NCBI GenBank assembly: GCA_029863605.1
Contig: JAOTVB010000011.1
Coordinates: 1-64,000 of the forward strand
Length of the DNA: 64,000 bases
Direction: 5' to 3'
From: Myxococcales bacterium
GTDB lineage: Bacteria > Myxococcota_A > Polyangia > Polyangiales > Houyiibacteriaceae
Position numbers and translations under genes: made by a program. Positions within the stretch are counted from its first letter, which is position 1. Every line of letters begins with the position of its first letter. Under the pieces are notes generated by a model. The model was not told where the DNA came from, ran no database searches, and saw nothing but the letters and a program-made list of their open reading frames with translations. This document shows positions 11,947-21,567 of the stretch, one piece after another.

Positions 11947-11952
11947 CTCCAG

Positions 11953-12582
11953 TCAATTAGCCTTCTTTCGCTTTAGTTCCCGGCCAAGGCTCACGAACGA
12001 GATCGCATTTGTGCCGGACCGTCCCACCATGATCGCTTCAATGAACGGCGCCTCGACGAACGTGTCGCTCGCGCGCCACTCGACGATGAAATTCGCCCCC
12101 GAGCCACCGGTGACGTCATGACGTTCAACGAGAAACTCGATTGTCTGCAGAGGCGCCAGCCGTATGAGCCGATCGACGTACTTTCTCGAGAGCCGACCGT
12201 TGGTATCGTAGTAGTGAATGGAACTCAGGTAGACTGGACTCTCGACGTCGGCATTGCGCACGCTGAGCGTCGCCTCGAGCAGATACGGTCGGCCCCCATC
12301 GTGGTAGATATGTGAGTAGATTGGGACATACACGGTGTGTCCGATGGGAAGCGACGCGGCGGACAGGTCCGTGACGGCGTACTCGTCCAGATTGGGCGGG
12401 GCATACGCCCTCGGAGGCTCGTATTCTATGCTCTCTTCGATTGCATCGAGCCGTTCCTCGGTGTGGGTCCGAGCACGTACATAGAAAAGCGCAAACGCTC
12501 CGATTACGAGGAGGATCAAGATTCGGACGCCGTGCTCGGCAAACCAAAGGAACCACTCAGGGTATTTCGAATCGTTGCGCAT
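11953..12582 (-). CDS. DUF3124 membrane-anchored protein
   Basis: 209 residues. An amino-terminal hydrophobic anchor (ILILLVIGAFALFYV, about 18-32) is followed by a short coiled linker. A beta-rich domain then matches DUF3124, with VYVPIYSHIYHDGGR, NADVESPVYLSSIHYYD, LAPLQTIEFLVER and FIVEWRA. The function of the family is unknown; the domain should sit outside the cytoplasmic membrane. The open frame continues upstream to 12825, but that part is antisense to the tRNA-Gln gene and gives the familiar artefact peptide, so the ATG at 12580-12582 is used. Confidence 0.85.
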   Translation of the reverse strand: MRNDSKYPEWFLWFAEHGVRILILLVIGAFALFYVRARTHTEERLDAIEESIEYEPPRAYAPPNLDEYAVTDLSAASLPIGHTVYVPIYSHIYHDGGRPYLLEATLSVRNADVESPVYLSSIHYYDTNGRLSRKYVDRLIRLAPLQTIEFLVERHDVTGGSGANFIVEWRASDTFVEAPFIEAIMVGRSGTNAISFVSLGRELKRKKAN

Positions 12583-12695
12583 GGGAACAATCCTCGGATG
12601 TCTGATCGGCTCGGGTATCGCATTTTTGACGGCTCTCCTGCAAGCGTTGCATCGAAACTTGAGGGGGGGGCCATGCGTGTTATGAGGAGGATCGC

Positions 12696-12769
12696 TCCCG
12701 GGTCGTCTAAGGGCAGGACAACAGGCTTTGGACCTGTGAATGGTGGTTCGAATCCACCCCCGGGAACCA
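12696..12769 (+). tRNA. tRNA-Gln (anticodon TTG)
   Basis: A full cloverleaf can be drawn. The acceptor stem pairs TCCCGGG (12696-12702) with CCCGGGA (12759-12765). The D stem is GTC/GAC. The anticodon stem ACAGG/CCTGT holds loop CTTTGGA with anticodon TTG at 12728-12730. The T arm is GGTGG TTCGAAT CCACC. Discriminator A12766 is followed by a gene-encoded CCA (12767-12769). Reads CAA and, with wobble, CAG glutamine codons. Only 7 nt separate its end from the next reading frame. Confidence 0.95.
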
Positions 12770-12776
12770 TTCTCTG

Positions 12777-13463
12777 ATGTGTATGCGATCAATCGCCGCA
12801 ATCGCTCTGCTCGCTGGCTTTGCAAATGGCTGCACGAAAAACGCCAGCGCTCCGACGGCCGAAAACCCCGCTAAAGTTGAGGAGATCCTCGCCTACGCCG
12901 AGGAGGGCATGAGCGGATGCGACCACGATATCGAGTCGAATGCGACCGCGAAACACGCGTGGCCCTTTCCCGCGGAGGCGCGCAACGTACGCTGGGGAAA
13001 CCAGTACGAGAAAATGAAGCTCAAGCTGAAGCCGCGTCCTGCGGCTTTCATCACCGCGACGGTGACATGGAAAAAGGGCGAGCTGATCGACGTCGAGGAC
13101 AGCGAGATCGTCGTTCAGAAGCCGCGACGAGTGCTAGCAAAGCACGATTTGTTCGTCACGCGCAAAGTCTGGGACCAGGGTGTACAAATCGAACGCACGA
13201 CCAAGGCCGTGTCCGCCGGCGACGTCACGAGCTTTCTCTTCTACAACTCGCGTGGCTATTGCATGATTCTGACCGATGACGGCCCTGCGTGGACAAAGTG
13301 CACCCTCGATGGCTCCTTCGAAGGTGTGACTGCCGAGCAGCCGTTTGCCTGCGAGCAGACATGGTGGATCAAAGTACGCAAGAGCAAGGTCGACAAGGGT
13401 TGGATGCCCTTTGAGGACGCCTTCATGATGCGCGTTCCTCCGCAGGACGACGCAGCCAAATGA
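12777..13463 (+). CDS. Hypothetical lipoprotein downstream of tRNA-Gln
   Basis: 228 residues with a signal peptide ending in lipobox ANGC, then an acidic helical stretch (about 30-55) and a mixed, lysine-rich domain containing six cysteines besides the lipid-attachment cysteine. I recognise no family. Two starts are possible, ATG at 12777 or ATG at 12783; neither has a clear ribosome site, because the tRNA-Gln gene ends at 12769. The 3 prime end overlaps the tail of convergent tlyA by 41 bp. The composition resembles its neighbours. Probably an envelope protein; function unknown. Confidence 0.72.
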   Translation: MCMRSIAAIALLAGFANGCTKNASAPTAENPAKVEEILAYAEEGMSGCDHDIESNATAKHAWPFPAEARNVRWGNQYEKMKLKLKPRPAAFITATVTWKKGELIDVEDSEIVVQKPRRVLAKHDLFVTRKVWDQGVQIERTTKAVSAGDVTSFLFYNSRGYCMILTDDGPAWTKCTLDGSFEGVTAEQPFACEQTWWIKVRKSKVDKGWMPFEDAFMMRVPPQDDAAK

Positions 13464-14175
13464 AGGTCTCCTGATTGCCTTTGGGGCCCGTAATGACGCT
13501 ATCTGCCTCTGCCACCCGTTCGAAACCGATCGCCTCGGCATCGCTTACGAGTGCTCTCACCGCCTCACGCCGCAGTTCCATGTCGCGAACGACGCCACCC
13601 TTGCCCACTTTTTCCTGACCAACCTGAAACTGTGGCTTGATCAAGGCCAACACGTCGCCACCCGGGACCAGAATACCGTACGCAGCTGGAAGCAGCTTTT
13701 CGAGCCCGATGAAGGAGGCGTCGATCACGACGAGGTCGACGGGCTCCGGAAGGTCTGCTCGAGTCAAGTGACGAGCGTTGGTGCGTTCCATGCTGGTGAC
13801 GCGCGGATCTTGCCGGAGCTTGTTGTGAAGCTGACCATACCCGACGTCGATCGCAAACACGGCGCTGGCACCCCGTTGGAGCAGGCAATCGGTGAAACCT
13901 CCCGTCGACGCTCCAAAATCCGCAACGACTTTCCCGGTGGGGTCATACTCGAATGCCTCGAGCGCGCCTGCCAACTTGACTCCGCCGCGCGATACGAATG
14001 GATGGTCTGGCTCTCGGACTTCGATCAGGCTCGCGGCGTCGAGAGCCTCGCCGCTCTTTTTGATGCGTCTCTCTCCCACGAAAACCTTGCCAGCGAGGAT
14101 CAGCGCCTGGGCACGAGCCCGCGACGGCGCATGCCCCTGCTCCGTCAGCAATACGTCGGCACGGACCTTCGGCAC
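13423..14175 (-). CDS. tlyA: TlyA-family rRNA 2'-O-methyltransferase (hemolysin A family)
   Basis: S4 RNA-binding domain (about residues 4-60, RADVLLTEQGHAPSRARAQ) followed by an FtsJ-like methyltransferase fold: SRGGVKLAGAL, VADFGASTGGFTDCLLQRGA for the methyl donor, AIDVGYGQL, DLVVIDASFIGL and LALIKPQFQVG. TlyA proteins add 2'-O-methyl groups to cytidines in 16S and/or 23S rRNA; the lysine-aspartate-lysine pattern of catalysis is present. The open frame reaches 14343, but that would overlap the divergent membrane-protein gene. The GTG at 14173-14175, just before the S4 domain, gives a normal 250-residue protein. Confidence 0.9.
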   Translation of the reverse strand: MPKVRADVLLTEQGHAPSRARAQALILAGKVFVGERRIKKSGEALDAASLIEVREPDHPFVSRGGVKLAGALEAFEYDPTGKVVADFGASTGGFTDCLLQRGASAVFAIDVGYGQLHNKLRQDPRVTSMERTNARHLTRADLPEPVDLVVIDASFIGLEKLLPAAYGILVPGGDVLALIKPQFQVGQEKVGKGGVVRDMELRREAVRALVSDAEAIGFERVAEADSVITGPKGNQETFIWLRRPAEERAS

Positions 14176-14229
14176 CGGATGAGCCTGGACTAACTTCCTT
14201 TGAAAAGCGAACGGCGCTATACCTTGGAC

Positions 14230-14730
14230 ATGGCGCGGGGCGTATTGGTCGTACTGGGGCTCGGGTCCATCGGATGGGGCCTCATCAGCTTTTTCGCGGG
14301 CTCTTACCTGCCCGATTGGATGGGTTTGAGCGGACCGGTTCACGGCGAGCTCTACATCGAGTCACTTGCTCTAAACGCCGGTCTTTGGCCCGCCCTCGGG
14401 GTCTTCGCGCTTTTCGGCGCCGCATTCCAACGGCTCCGTCTCGCGGCCACGCTCGCATTCGTGGTCTGCGCCTCGGGGATCGCCGGGGGGCGGATCTTGG
14501 CGCTGGCCAATGGCGGCGAGCCCGGGGTCTACACCGGCATGGCCATGGCGATCGAGATTGCGATCGTCCTCGCTGCGTCCGCTGGATACATCTCCGAGAG
14601 AACGCGATTAGCGCGCGAGGCCCGCGAGCAGAAGAAGGCCGAGAAAGCTGCGCTCGAAGCCGCGCTCCGAAAAGAGCACGCTGAAGCGATCACGATACCC
14701 CAAGCATCCCCCGTCGCCCCGGTGGATTAA
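14230..14730 (+). CDS. Small four-helix membrane protein (DUF4345-like)
   Basis: 166 residues with four hydrophobic helices (about residues 4-24, 44-62, 66-84 and 96-114). A charged cytoplasmic tail rich in A, E, K and R follows (about 115-155), probably a helix. The spacing of helices and the GGRILALANGGEPG segment resemble DUF4345 proteins; I hold this family call loosely. A TTG at 14200 in the same frame is an alternative start. The stop codon overlaps that of convergent ssb in the shared sequence TTAA (14727-14730). Function unknown. Confidence 0.7.
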   Translation: MARGVLVVLGLGSIGWGLISFFAGSYLPDWMGLSGPVHGELYIESLALNAGLWPALGVFALFGAAFQRLRLAATLAFVVCASGIAGGRILALANGGEPGVYTGMAMAIEIAIVLAASAGYISERTRLAREAREQKKAEKAALEAALRKEHAEAITIPQASPVAPVD

Positions 14731-15149
14731 AAGGGGATGTCGTCGTCGCCGAACTCGTCGGCTGCCGGCGGGGCGCTCCCCTCCGCTGCCATGTCGCTGG
14801 GCGGGCCGGAATCGCGGCGCCCACCGAGGAGGACGATATTGGTCGCCACGATCTCGGTCGAGTTGCGCTTATTGCCGTCTTTGTCGTCCCACTGACGATA
14901 TTGGATTCGGCCCTCGGCGCAGATGGGGCGGCCCTTGGAAAGGATGTTGTTGAGGGCCTCGCCGCGCTTGCCCCAGATGATGACCGTGTGCCAGTCGGTG
15001 CGCTGCTGACGCTCGCCCGCGCGGTTCAAGTACGACTCGGTCGTGGCCAAGCGGAGGCGCAGCACGGCCTGTCCGTTTTGGGTGTATTTGAGCTCCGGGT
15101 CGGTGCCCAGGTTCCCGATGAGAATCACACGATTCAGGCCTTCTGCCAT
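14727..15149 (-). CDS. ssb: Single-stranded DNA-binding protein
   Basis: Coats and protects single-stranded DNA in replication, recombination and repair, and recruits partners through its acidic tip. The 140-residue protein has the OB fold (about 1-108; NRVILIGNLGTDPELKYT, WHTVIIWGKRGE, ICAEGRIQYRQWDDKDG), a short flexible linker, and the conserved carboxyl end DDDIPF. The ATG is preceded by GAGGGG. A sigma70-type promoter lies upstream at 15182-15210. The gene ends on the shared TTAA stop with its convergent neighbour. Confidence 0.97.
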   Translation of the reverse strand: MAEGLNRVILIGNLGTDPELKYTQNGQAVLRLRLATTESYLNRAGERQQRTDWHTVIIWGKRGEALNNILSKGRPICAEGRIQYRQWDDKDGNKRNSTEIVATNIVLLGGRRDSGPPSDMAAEGSAPPAADEFGDDDIPF

Positions 15150-15181
15150 GGCTCCCCTCTTCTTTTTCGGCGATGGCGGCG

Positions 15182-15210
15182 AACATACGCGCCCTCGCGC
15201 TGTCGATCAA
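15182..15210 (-). promoter_or_regulatory. Candidate sigma70-type promoter of ssb
   Basis: On the minus strand, TTGATC (15205-15210) and TATGTT (15182-15187) are 17 nt apart, placing transcription start about 25 nt before the ssb ATG. It overlaps the last codons of the upstream gene. Confidence 0.45.
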
Positions 15211-16397
15211 TGACCCTTTGCCTCGCTTTGCATGCGAAGCAGGATCGCCAACTCATCGGTCAGCTCTCGTCGCCGATGCTCGTAAAACGTCGGCCCCACG
15301 GATTCAGCCTTCCTGTCCGCTTCGAGGTCCGCAATCTCGTCAAGCAATTCCTTTCGGCGTTCCTCCCGGGCTTTGGCTAGAACCTGGCTCTCGTCGGACC
15401 GTCGGAACACGAGTGTCAGCCCAAGGACGATAAAGACGAATGCAAGCGCCGAAGCCAGATACGGCAAGGGGCCCCCTCCGGGAATCCCACGGACGTGAAT
15501 CCGGAGGGAATCGATTCGTGGATCGCCCGGCCGTCTCATCACGCCGGCGACCAGGAAGCGCCGATCGCTGCCTTCGTGAATCCGGGCAACCGCAAAGCCT
15601 TCGACCTCCAAGCTCATCCCGTCGATGTAGTCGCTGATCACCTGATACTCCATCGTGCGAAACGGCACCTGCTGCTCGAGAGTGAGCGTGTTCCCCGCGA
15701 CGGGCACGTCATACGCCCAGGTCAGTGTCGTCCTTCCCGGTGGGAGCGATCCCTTGATCTCGAGCCCCTGGTCGGTGCCTGAAACGCGCTGGTCTGTCAT
15801 CATGGCACGCGAATCGAACGCTTTTGACCCCTCGGGCAGTTGGATCGCGAGCCCGCCATCGGGAAACACATACGTCGCATCGCCGAGATTGGTGAGCCGC
15901 GCCTCCTGGGTGACGCGGGCACGGTCGTCTTTGAACTCGACCATCGTACGGCCGAGCACCTGAAAGATGCGCTGGTCGTTCGTGGTGGTGCGAAGACGAG
16001 TGATGCGGACACGCTGGCCGCGTTTTGGGTCGAGCCGGAAAGGTGTGGAGCTATAGCGCGCGCCGTTATAGGGCACGTTGACGCGATACGAGTGCGCGGA
16101 GTCGGTCGGAAGCTCTAGGAAGTCGCAGCGGCCTTCGTCGTTGGTGATGCATGCTTCGCTCTTTCGTCCACCCGATTGCTCCATGAAACCGAGACGCACA
16201 GCGGCCTCCGGAACCGGCTCTCCAGCGTCATCGATGACTTCGACGGCGATCGTGCCGGCTGGCAACTGCGGGTCGATTTCGGAGACGGCAATGGAAGGGA
16301 CATTCCCGATGACCCGATTCACGATGGTCTGATCCTGCTGGGCGGATGCCGACGCCGGGCCCCATAGGAGGAGACCAAGCAAAGCTGCTCTGCGCAT
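15207..16397 (-). CDS. Envelope protein with Ig-like domain and cytoplasmic coiled coil, in the cytochrome c maturation operon
   Basis: 396 residues. A signal peptide ending near ASASAQ is followed by a carboxypeptidase-regulatory/Ig-like domain (about 45-125; VEVIDDAGEPVPEAAVRLGF), a second beta-rich region (about 130-300), one transmembrane helix (LASALAFVFIVLGLTLVF) and a charged cytoplasmic helix (about 340-396). Its ATG overlaps the preceding stop by one base (TGATG), so translation is coupled to the CcmI-like gene. I know of no characterised homologue. The context suggests a role around haem attachment or apocytochrome handling, which is inference. Confidence 0.75.
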   Translation of the reverse strand: MRRAALLGLLLWGPASASAQQDQTIVNRVIGNVPSIAVSEIDPQLPAGTIAVEVIDDAGEPVPEAAVRLGFMEQSGGRKSEACITNDEGRCDFLELPTDSAHSYRVNVPYNGARYSSTPFRLDPKRGQRVRITRLRTTTNDQRIFQVLGRTMVEFKDDRARVTQEARLTNLGDATYVFPDGGLAIQLPEGSKAFDSRAMMTDQRVSGTDQGLEIKGSLPPGRTTLTWAYDVPVAGNTLTLEQQVPFRTMEYQVISDYIDGMSLEVEGFAVARIHEGSDRRFLVAGVMRRPGDPRIDSLRIHVRGIPGGGPLPYLASALAFVFIVLGLTLVFRRSDESQVLAKAREERRKELLDEIADLEADRKAESVGPTFYEHRRRELTDELAILLRMQSEAKGH

Positions 16398-16771
16398 CAG
16401 GTGTCTTCCTCGGGCTCGCCGAGTCGTTTCGCGATGAGCGCCTCGGCTTCGTCGCGAAATGCCTCAGCAGCTTCGTCAAGCTCATGGAGCAAGTGGCGCG
16501 CCTGCGCCCGTAACTTCTGGTTGAGCTCTTCGAAGTCTTTGTCGGATAGCTTGCCCGCGTCGTGCTCAAACGCCACGTCGCCAAGCTCCTGAAGGAGCGC
16601 GTCCTTTTCGGTCAAGAGCGCTCGGCGCGCATCAGAGGTCAGCTGGGCGCTGACATCGCCGAGCGCCTCGTCCGAAAGCCCCAAGCTCAAGCTGAGCCAC
16701 AAGCTGCCGAGCGCGACCAGCATCGCAGCACCTGCGATAATGATGAATATCCATGGGAGGACATCGCTCAC
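16397..16771 (-). CDS. Small CcmI-like membrane protein with coiled coil
   Basis: 124 residues. A single amino-terminal membrane helix (WIFIIIAGAAMLVALGSLWLS) is followed by about 90 residues of acidic helix with the pattern KDALLQELGDVAFEHDAGKLSDKDFEEL in two short turns. This helix-then-coiled-coil plan, including the phrase with an aspartate-acidic-aromatic repeat after the membrane segment, is like the front part of CcmI, the apocytochrome chaperone of cytochrome c maturation. It overlaps the end of the CcmF-CcmH gene by 4 nt and the next gene by 1 nt, so all three belong to one operon. The CcmI relation is suggested by context and layout, not by a diagnostic motif. Confidence 0.75.
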   Translation of the reverse strand: MSDVLPWIFIIIAGAAMLVALGSLWLSLSLGLSDEALGDVSAQLTSDARRALLTEKDALLQELGDVAFEHDAGKLSDKDFEELNQKLRAQARHLLHELDEAAEAFRDEAEALIAKRLGEPEEDT

Positions 16772-19374
16772 GTGTCCTCCTCGAAACGCTCGAGCTCTTC
16801 ATCGAGCCGTGACTCATACCCAAGCTCGCTGGGGGCATCTGCCGTCGCTGCGGTCTTGAGCTCGTGGAGCTCTTCGCCGCGTCTCTGCCAACGGCGGCCC
16901 ACAATGATGATGAACCCAACGGCGAAGACCATCGCCGTGATCGGAACCGCCCAGAGCGCACGGTCGAGCCCCTTGTCCGAAGGGATAGCAAGCGCCTTCG
17001 CCCCAAACTGCGCGCGGTAGGATTCCTGAATCCCGGTCGGGTCTTCCCCAGCTGCAAGCAATTCGCGAATCTCCGAACGCTTCTCGTCGGCCCACCCGCA
17101 CGCACACGTGTCTAGGGGAAGCCTTGCGCAATCGCCACATTGGCAGAGCAGTCGTCCGAACAACTGCCGCTCGACCGGGTCGTTGATGACGACGCTCCCG
17201 GCGTGAAGCGAGCTGCTGCTGTCGGTTTGTGCCGCCGCGACGCCGACCCACGCCAGCATTGTGGCCAATGCGATCGCTAACGCCACCACCGCAGTCGCCG
17301 GTGAGAATCGAACCCTCCTGGGGACAGCCTCCCGCTCGCGCACCAAGTCTCTCGCGGTCGGCCACATGCTGAGAATTGCGCCCAGCAGCAGAACGATGCC
17401 CCCAAACCAAATCCAAGCCACCAGAGGACGAATGATCACGCGGAATGTCCCGCGCCGAGTGGACGGGTCGACCGTGCTCATGATCACGTAGACGTCCTCG
17501 GCGGGCCGACTCCGGATAGCAACTTCGGTCGTCGGCATTTGCGGATGTGTCCTGTAGATGAACTTCGCCGGGGCGACCTCGCCTTTGGGTTTCCCGTCGT
17601 CGTCCAAGAGCGTCATGTCCGTGTAGATCATCCGCTTGTTCGGATCGGCCTCCATGCGAGGTTGATCGTAGCGAACGGTGTGCGACCCGATCGACATGGT
17701 CTCGCCGGGACGAAGCGCGCTCTCTCGTTCGATGTCGTACGCCGCACCCGTGAATCCGATGAACATGAAGACCACGCCGACGTGGACGATGTAGCCGCCA
17801 TATCGCCGCCGACCCTTCGACACCAGACGGACGAGCGCCGTGAAGGCTCCCTCGCCCTTGCTCATCCGCACACGCACGCCGCGCATGAACTCCTGACCCA
17901 CACTGGCAAGCACGAAGCCACAAGTTGCGAAAGAGACGACCGGCGCCACTGCCGCCGTCCACGCAAGGATCGTCCCGGTCGCGGTGTCGTAGATCTCGGT
18001 CGGCTCCACGATGGGCGGAAAGCCAAGTCGCGCGCCGAAGAGGAACTGCAGAACCGCCACGCCCAAACCGACGCCCAGCGGAAACATCATGGCCCGCATC
18101 AGATTCGACCCGGTTGCTTTGCGCCATGCCACTAGAGGGCCGAGCCCGGCAAGGAACAGAAGCACAATCCCGAGAGGCACCATCCACTTGTTGTAGAACC
18201 CAGGGCCGACGGTCACCTCCTCGCCCCTGAGCCATTCGCTGAACAAGGGAAACGTGGTGGCGATCAGCACGAACACCATCATCCCGAGCAGCACCCAGTT
18301 GTTCAGGAGAAAAGCAAACTCGCGACTGACCAGCGATTCGATCTCGTTGTCGGCTTTGAGCTTTGGCAAGCGCCAGATCATCAGAAGCGCAATGCCGATG
18401 ATCAGGAACCCGAGGTACCAGACGAAGTATTGGCCGATGTCGGAGCGGGCGAACGAGTGGACACTCGCGATGAGACCCGACCGGGTCAGAAACGTGCCAA
18501 AGATCGTGAGCACGAAGGTCAATGCGAGAAGAAAGACGTTCCACACTTTCATCATCTGGCGGCGTTCCTGAATCAACACGGAGTGCAGGTACGCAGTACC
18601 GACGAGCCAGGGCAGGAACGATGCGTTCTCAACCGGGTCCCACGCCCAGTACCCGCCCCAGCCAAGCTCCTCGTACGACCACAGACAGCCGAGCAAGAGG
18701 CCGAGGGATAGGAACGTCCACGCGATCATCGACCAGAGCCGAGCAGCTCTGACCCACTCGTTGCCGAGACGCCCGGTTACCAGCGCCGCGATCAAGAACG
18801 CGAACGGAACCGACCAACCAACGAAGCCCATGTAGAGGCTCGGTGGATGGATCGCCATCCAGTAGTTTTGAAGCAGTGGGTTGAGCCCCTCCCCGTCTCC
18901 CGGTGTCGTGCGAATGTAAGTTGCGAAGGGATTCGCTGAGAAAAGCATCAGAACGATGAAGAAGATCACGATGCTCATCAGCGTCGCGAGGATCCATGGC
19001 TGAAGCTCCGTGTAGCGGCCGCGAAGCCAGCGGGTCACGAAGAAGGTGTAGCCTCCGAGGAGGAACGCCCACCACAGGAGCGAACCATCTTGACCGCCCC
19101 AAAGAGAGGCGATCAGGTACCACCAGGGCATGGAACGGTCGCTGTATCGGGCGACGTATCGAATGCGGAAGTCGTGGACCTGAAAAGCATACGCGAGCAC
19201 GCACACCGCGACGAGAAGGAAGGCGCAAGTGGCGTAAGTGCCCCAACGCGCGGACGGGAGCAGGTGAGGTCGCCCGCTTCCGGCGCCCATTGCCATGGCC
19301 ATCGTATACGAAGCACTTAGCAAGATGAGGCACAGGATGAGTGTGCCAAAGAAGGGGATGTCGAAAGCCGGCAT
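16768..19374 (-). CDS. ccmF: Cytochrome c maturation fusion protein: CcmF haem lyase plus CcmH
   Basis: 868 residues. Residues 1 to about 670 are CcmF: many membrane helices, the haem-handling WWD segment WGGYWAWDPVENASFLPW, conserved histidines (NYWMAIHPPSLYMGF) and the large periplasmic domain before the last helix. From about residue 735 a CcmH-type domain follows (VERQLFGRLLCQCGDC, then a second cysteine pair in DTCACGWADEK), with a membrane helix near 805-825. CcmF ligates haem to apocytochromes; CcmH normally uses LRCxxC to reduce them. Here the site is LLCQCGDC with extra cysteines, and both activities share one chain. The ATG at 19372-19374 is preferred over a TTG one codon earlier. 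Confidence 0.9.
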   Translation of the reverse strand: MPAFDIPFFGTLILCLILLSASYTMAMAMGAGSGRPHLLPSARWGTYATCAFLLVAVCVLAYAFQVHDFRIRYVARYSDRSMPWWYLIASLWGGQDGSLLWWAFLLGGYTFFVTRWLRGRYTELQPWILATLMSIVIFFIVLMLFSANPFATYIRTTPGDGEGLNPLLQNYWMAIHPPSLYMGFVGWSVPFAFLIAALVTGRLGNEWVRAARLWSMIAWTFLSLGLLLGCLWSYEELGWGGYWAWDPVENASFLPWLVGTAYLHSVLIQERRQMMKVWNVFLLALTFVLTIFGTFLTRSGLIASVHSFARSDIGQYFVWYLGFLIIGIALLMIWRLPKLKADNEIESLVSREFAFLLNNWVLLGMMVFVLIATTFPLFSEWLRGEEVTVGPGFYNKWMVPLGIVLLFLAGLGPLVAWRKATGSNLMRAMMFPLGVGLGVAVLQFLFGARLGFPPIVEPTEIYDTATGTILAWTAAVAPVVSFATCGFVLASVGQEFMRGVRVRMSKGEGAFTALVRLVSKGRRRYGGYIVHVGVVFMFIGFTGAAYDIERESALRPGETMSIGSHTVRYDQPRMEADPNKRMIYTDMTLLDDDGKPKGEVAPAKFIYRTHPQMPTTEVAIRSRPAEDVYVIMSTVDPSTRRGTFRVIIRPLVAWIWFGGIVLLLGAILSMWPTARDLVREREAVPRRVRFSPATAVVALAIALATMLAWVGVAAAQTDSSSSLHAGSVVINDPVERQLFGRLLCQCGDCARLPLDTCACGWADEKRSEIRELLAAGEDPTGIQESYRAQFGAKALAIPSDKGLDRALWAVPITAMVFAVGFIIIVGRRWQRRGEELHELKTAATADAPSELGYESRLDEELERFEEDT

Positions 19375-19394
19375 CAAATTTTAACCCCCGGAAT

Positions 19395-19411
19395 AAGGGG
19401 ACAGTCCCCTT
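19395..19411. repeat. 17-nt palindrome between dnaK and the ccm operon
   Basis: AAGGGGAC-A-GTCCCCTT is a perfect 8-bp inverted repeat around one base, 20 nt upstream of the CcmF start. With the larger inverted repeat at 19462-19541 it could be the remains of a small dispersed element, or an operator or hairpin for the ccm transcript. Confidence 0.5.
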
Positions 19412-19461
19412 TTCATGCGGTTCGATAAGGCTAGGGGCGGTAGGGCGACGGAGCAAGCCCA

Positions 19462-19541
19462 CCCCGTAAAGCGACTTCGTCGCCACGGGGCAAGGTGCCG
19501 GCGAAGCCCCGTGGGCGGCGCGTAGCGTCGGCTTTACGGGG
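19462..19541. repeat. 80-nt nested inverted repeat directly after dnaK
   Basis: Outer arms CCCCGTAAAGC (19462-19472) and GCTTTACGGGG (19531-19541) enclose inner arms CCACGGGGC (19483-19491) and GCCCCGTGG (19506-19514). A further short hairpin, GCGACTTCGTCGC, lies in the left arm. The structure begins one base past the dnaK stop codon and would form a long imperfect stem in the transcript. No uridine run follows. It resembles a REP/MITE-type palindrome more than a simple terminator, but could do that job. Confidence 0.55.
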
Positions 19542-19542
19542 G

Positions 19543-21459
<1,917 letters not shown>

Positions 21460-21478
21460 TTTTTCTCGTCTCCTTTTG

Positions 21479-21499
21479 AGTCCGGGCTACCGCCGGACT
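21479..21499 (-). promoter_or_regulatory. Hairpin in the dnaK leader
   Basis: AGTCCGG and CCGGACT (7 bp, 7-nt loop) lie between the predicted transcription start (about 21498) and the ribosome site. It is not the CIRCE operator. It could stabilise the 5 prime end or modulate access to the ribosome site. Confidence 0.4.
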
Positions 21500-21504
21500 T
21501 GCGC

Positions 21505-21532
21505 AAAATAACCATGGCGATGAGCGCGTCAA
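21505..21532 (-). promoter_or_regulatory. Candidate sigma70-type promoter of dnaK
   Basis: On the minus strand, TTGACG (21527-21532) and TATTTT (21505-21510) are 16 nt apart, giving a leader of about 40 nt. A heat-shock sigma consensus (CTTGAA ... CCCCAT) fits less well. Confidence 0.5.
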
Positions 21533-21567
21533 GGTCCCGTAGAGCCTGAATCGCCGACAAATTGGCC

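Noticed and set aside
12583-12825. Extension of the DUF3124 frame across the tRNA region
   Set aside because: It is the reverse complement of tRNA-Gln and gives the typical artefact peptide containing GSRGWIRTTI.
21460-21567. CIRCE operator or sigma32 promoter before dnaK
   Set aside because: No TTAGCACTC-N9-GAGTGCTAA repeat and only a partial sigma32 match; a sigma70-type promoter fits better.
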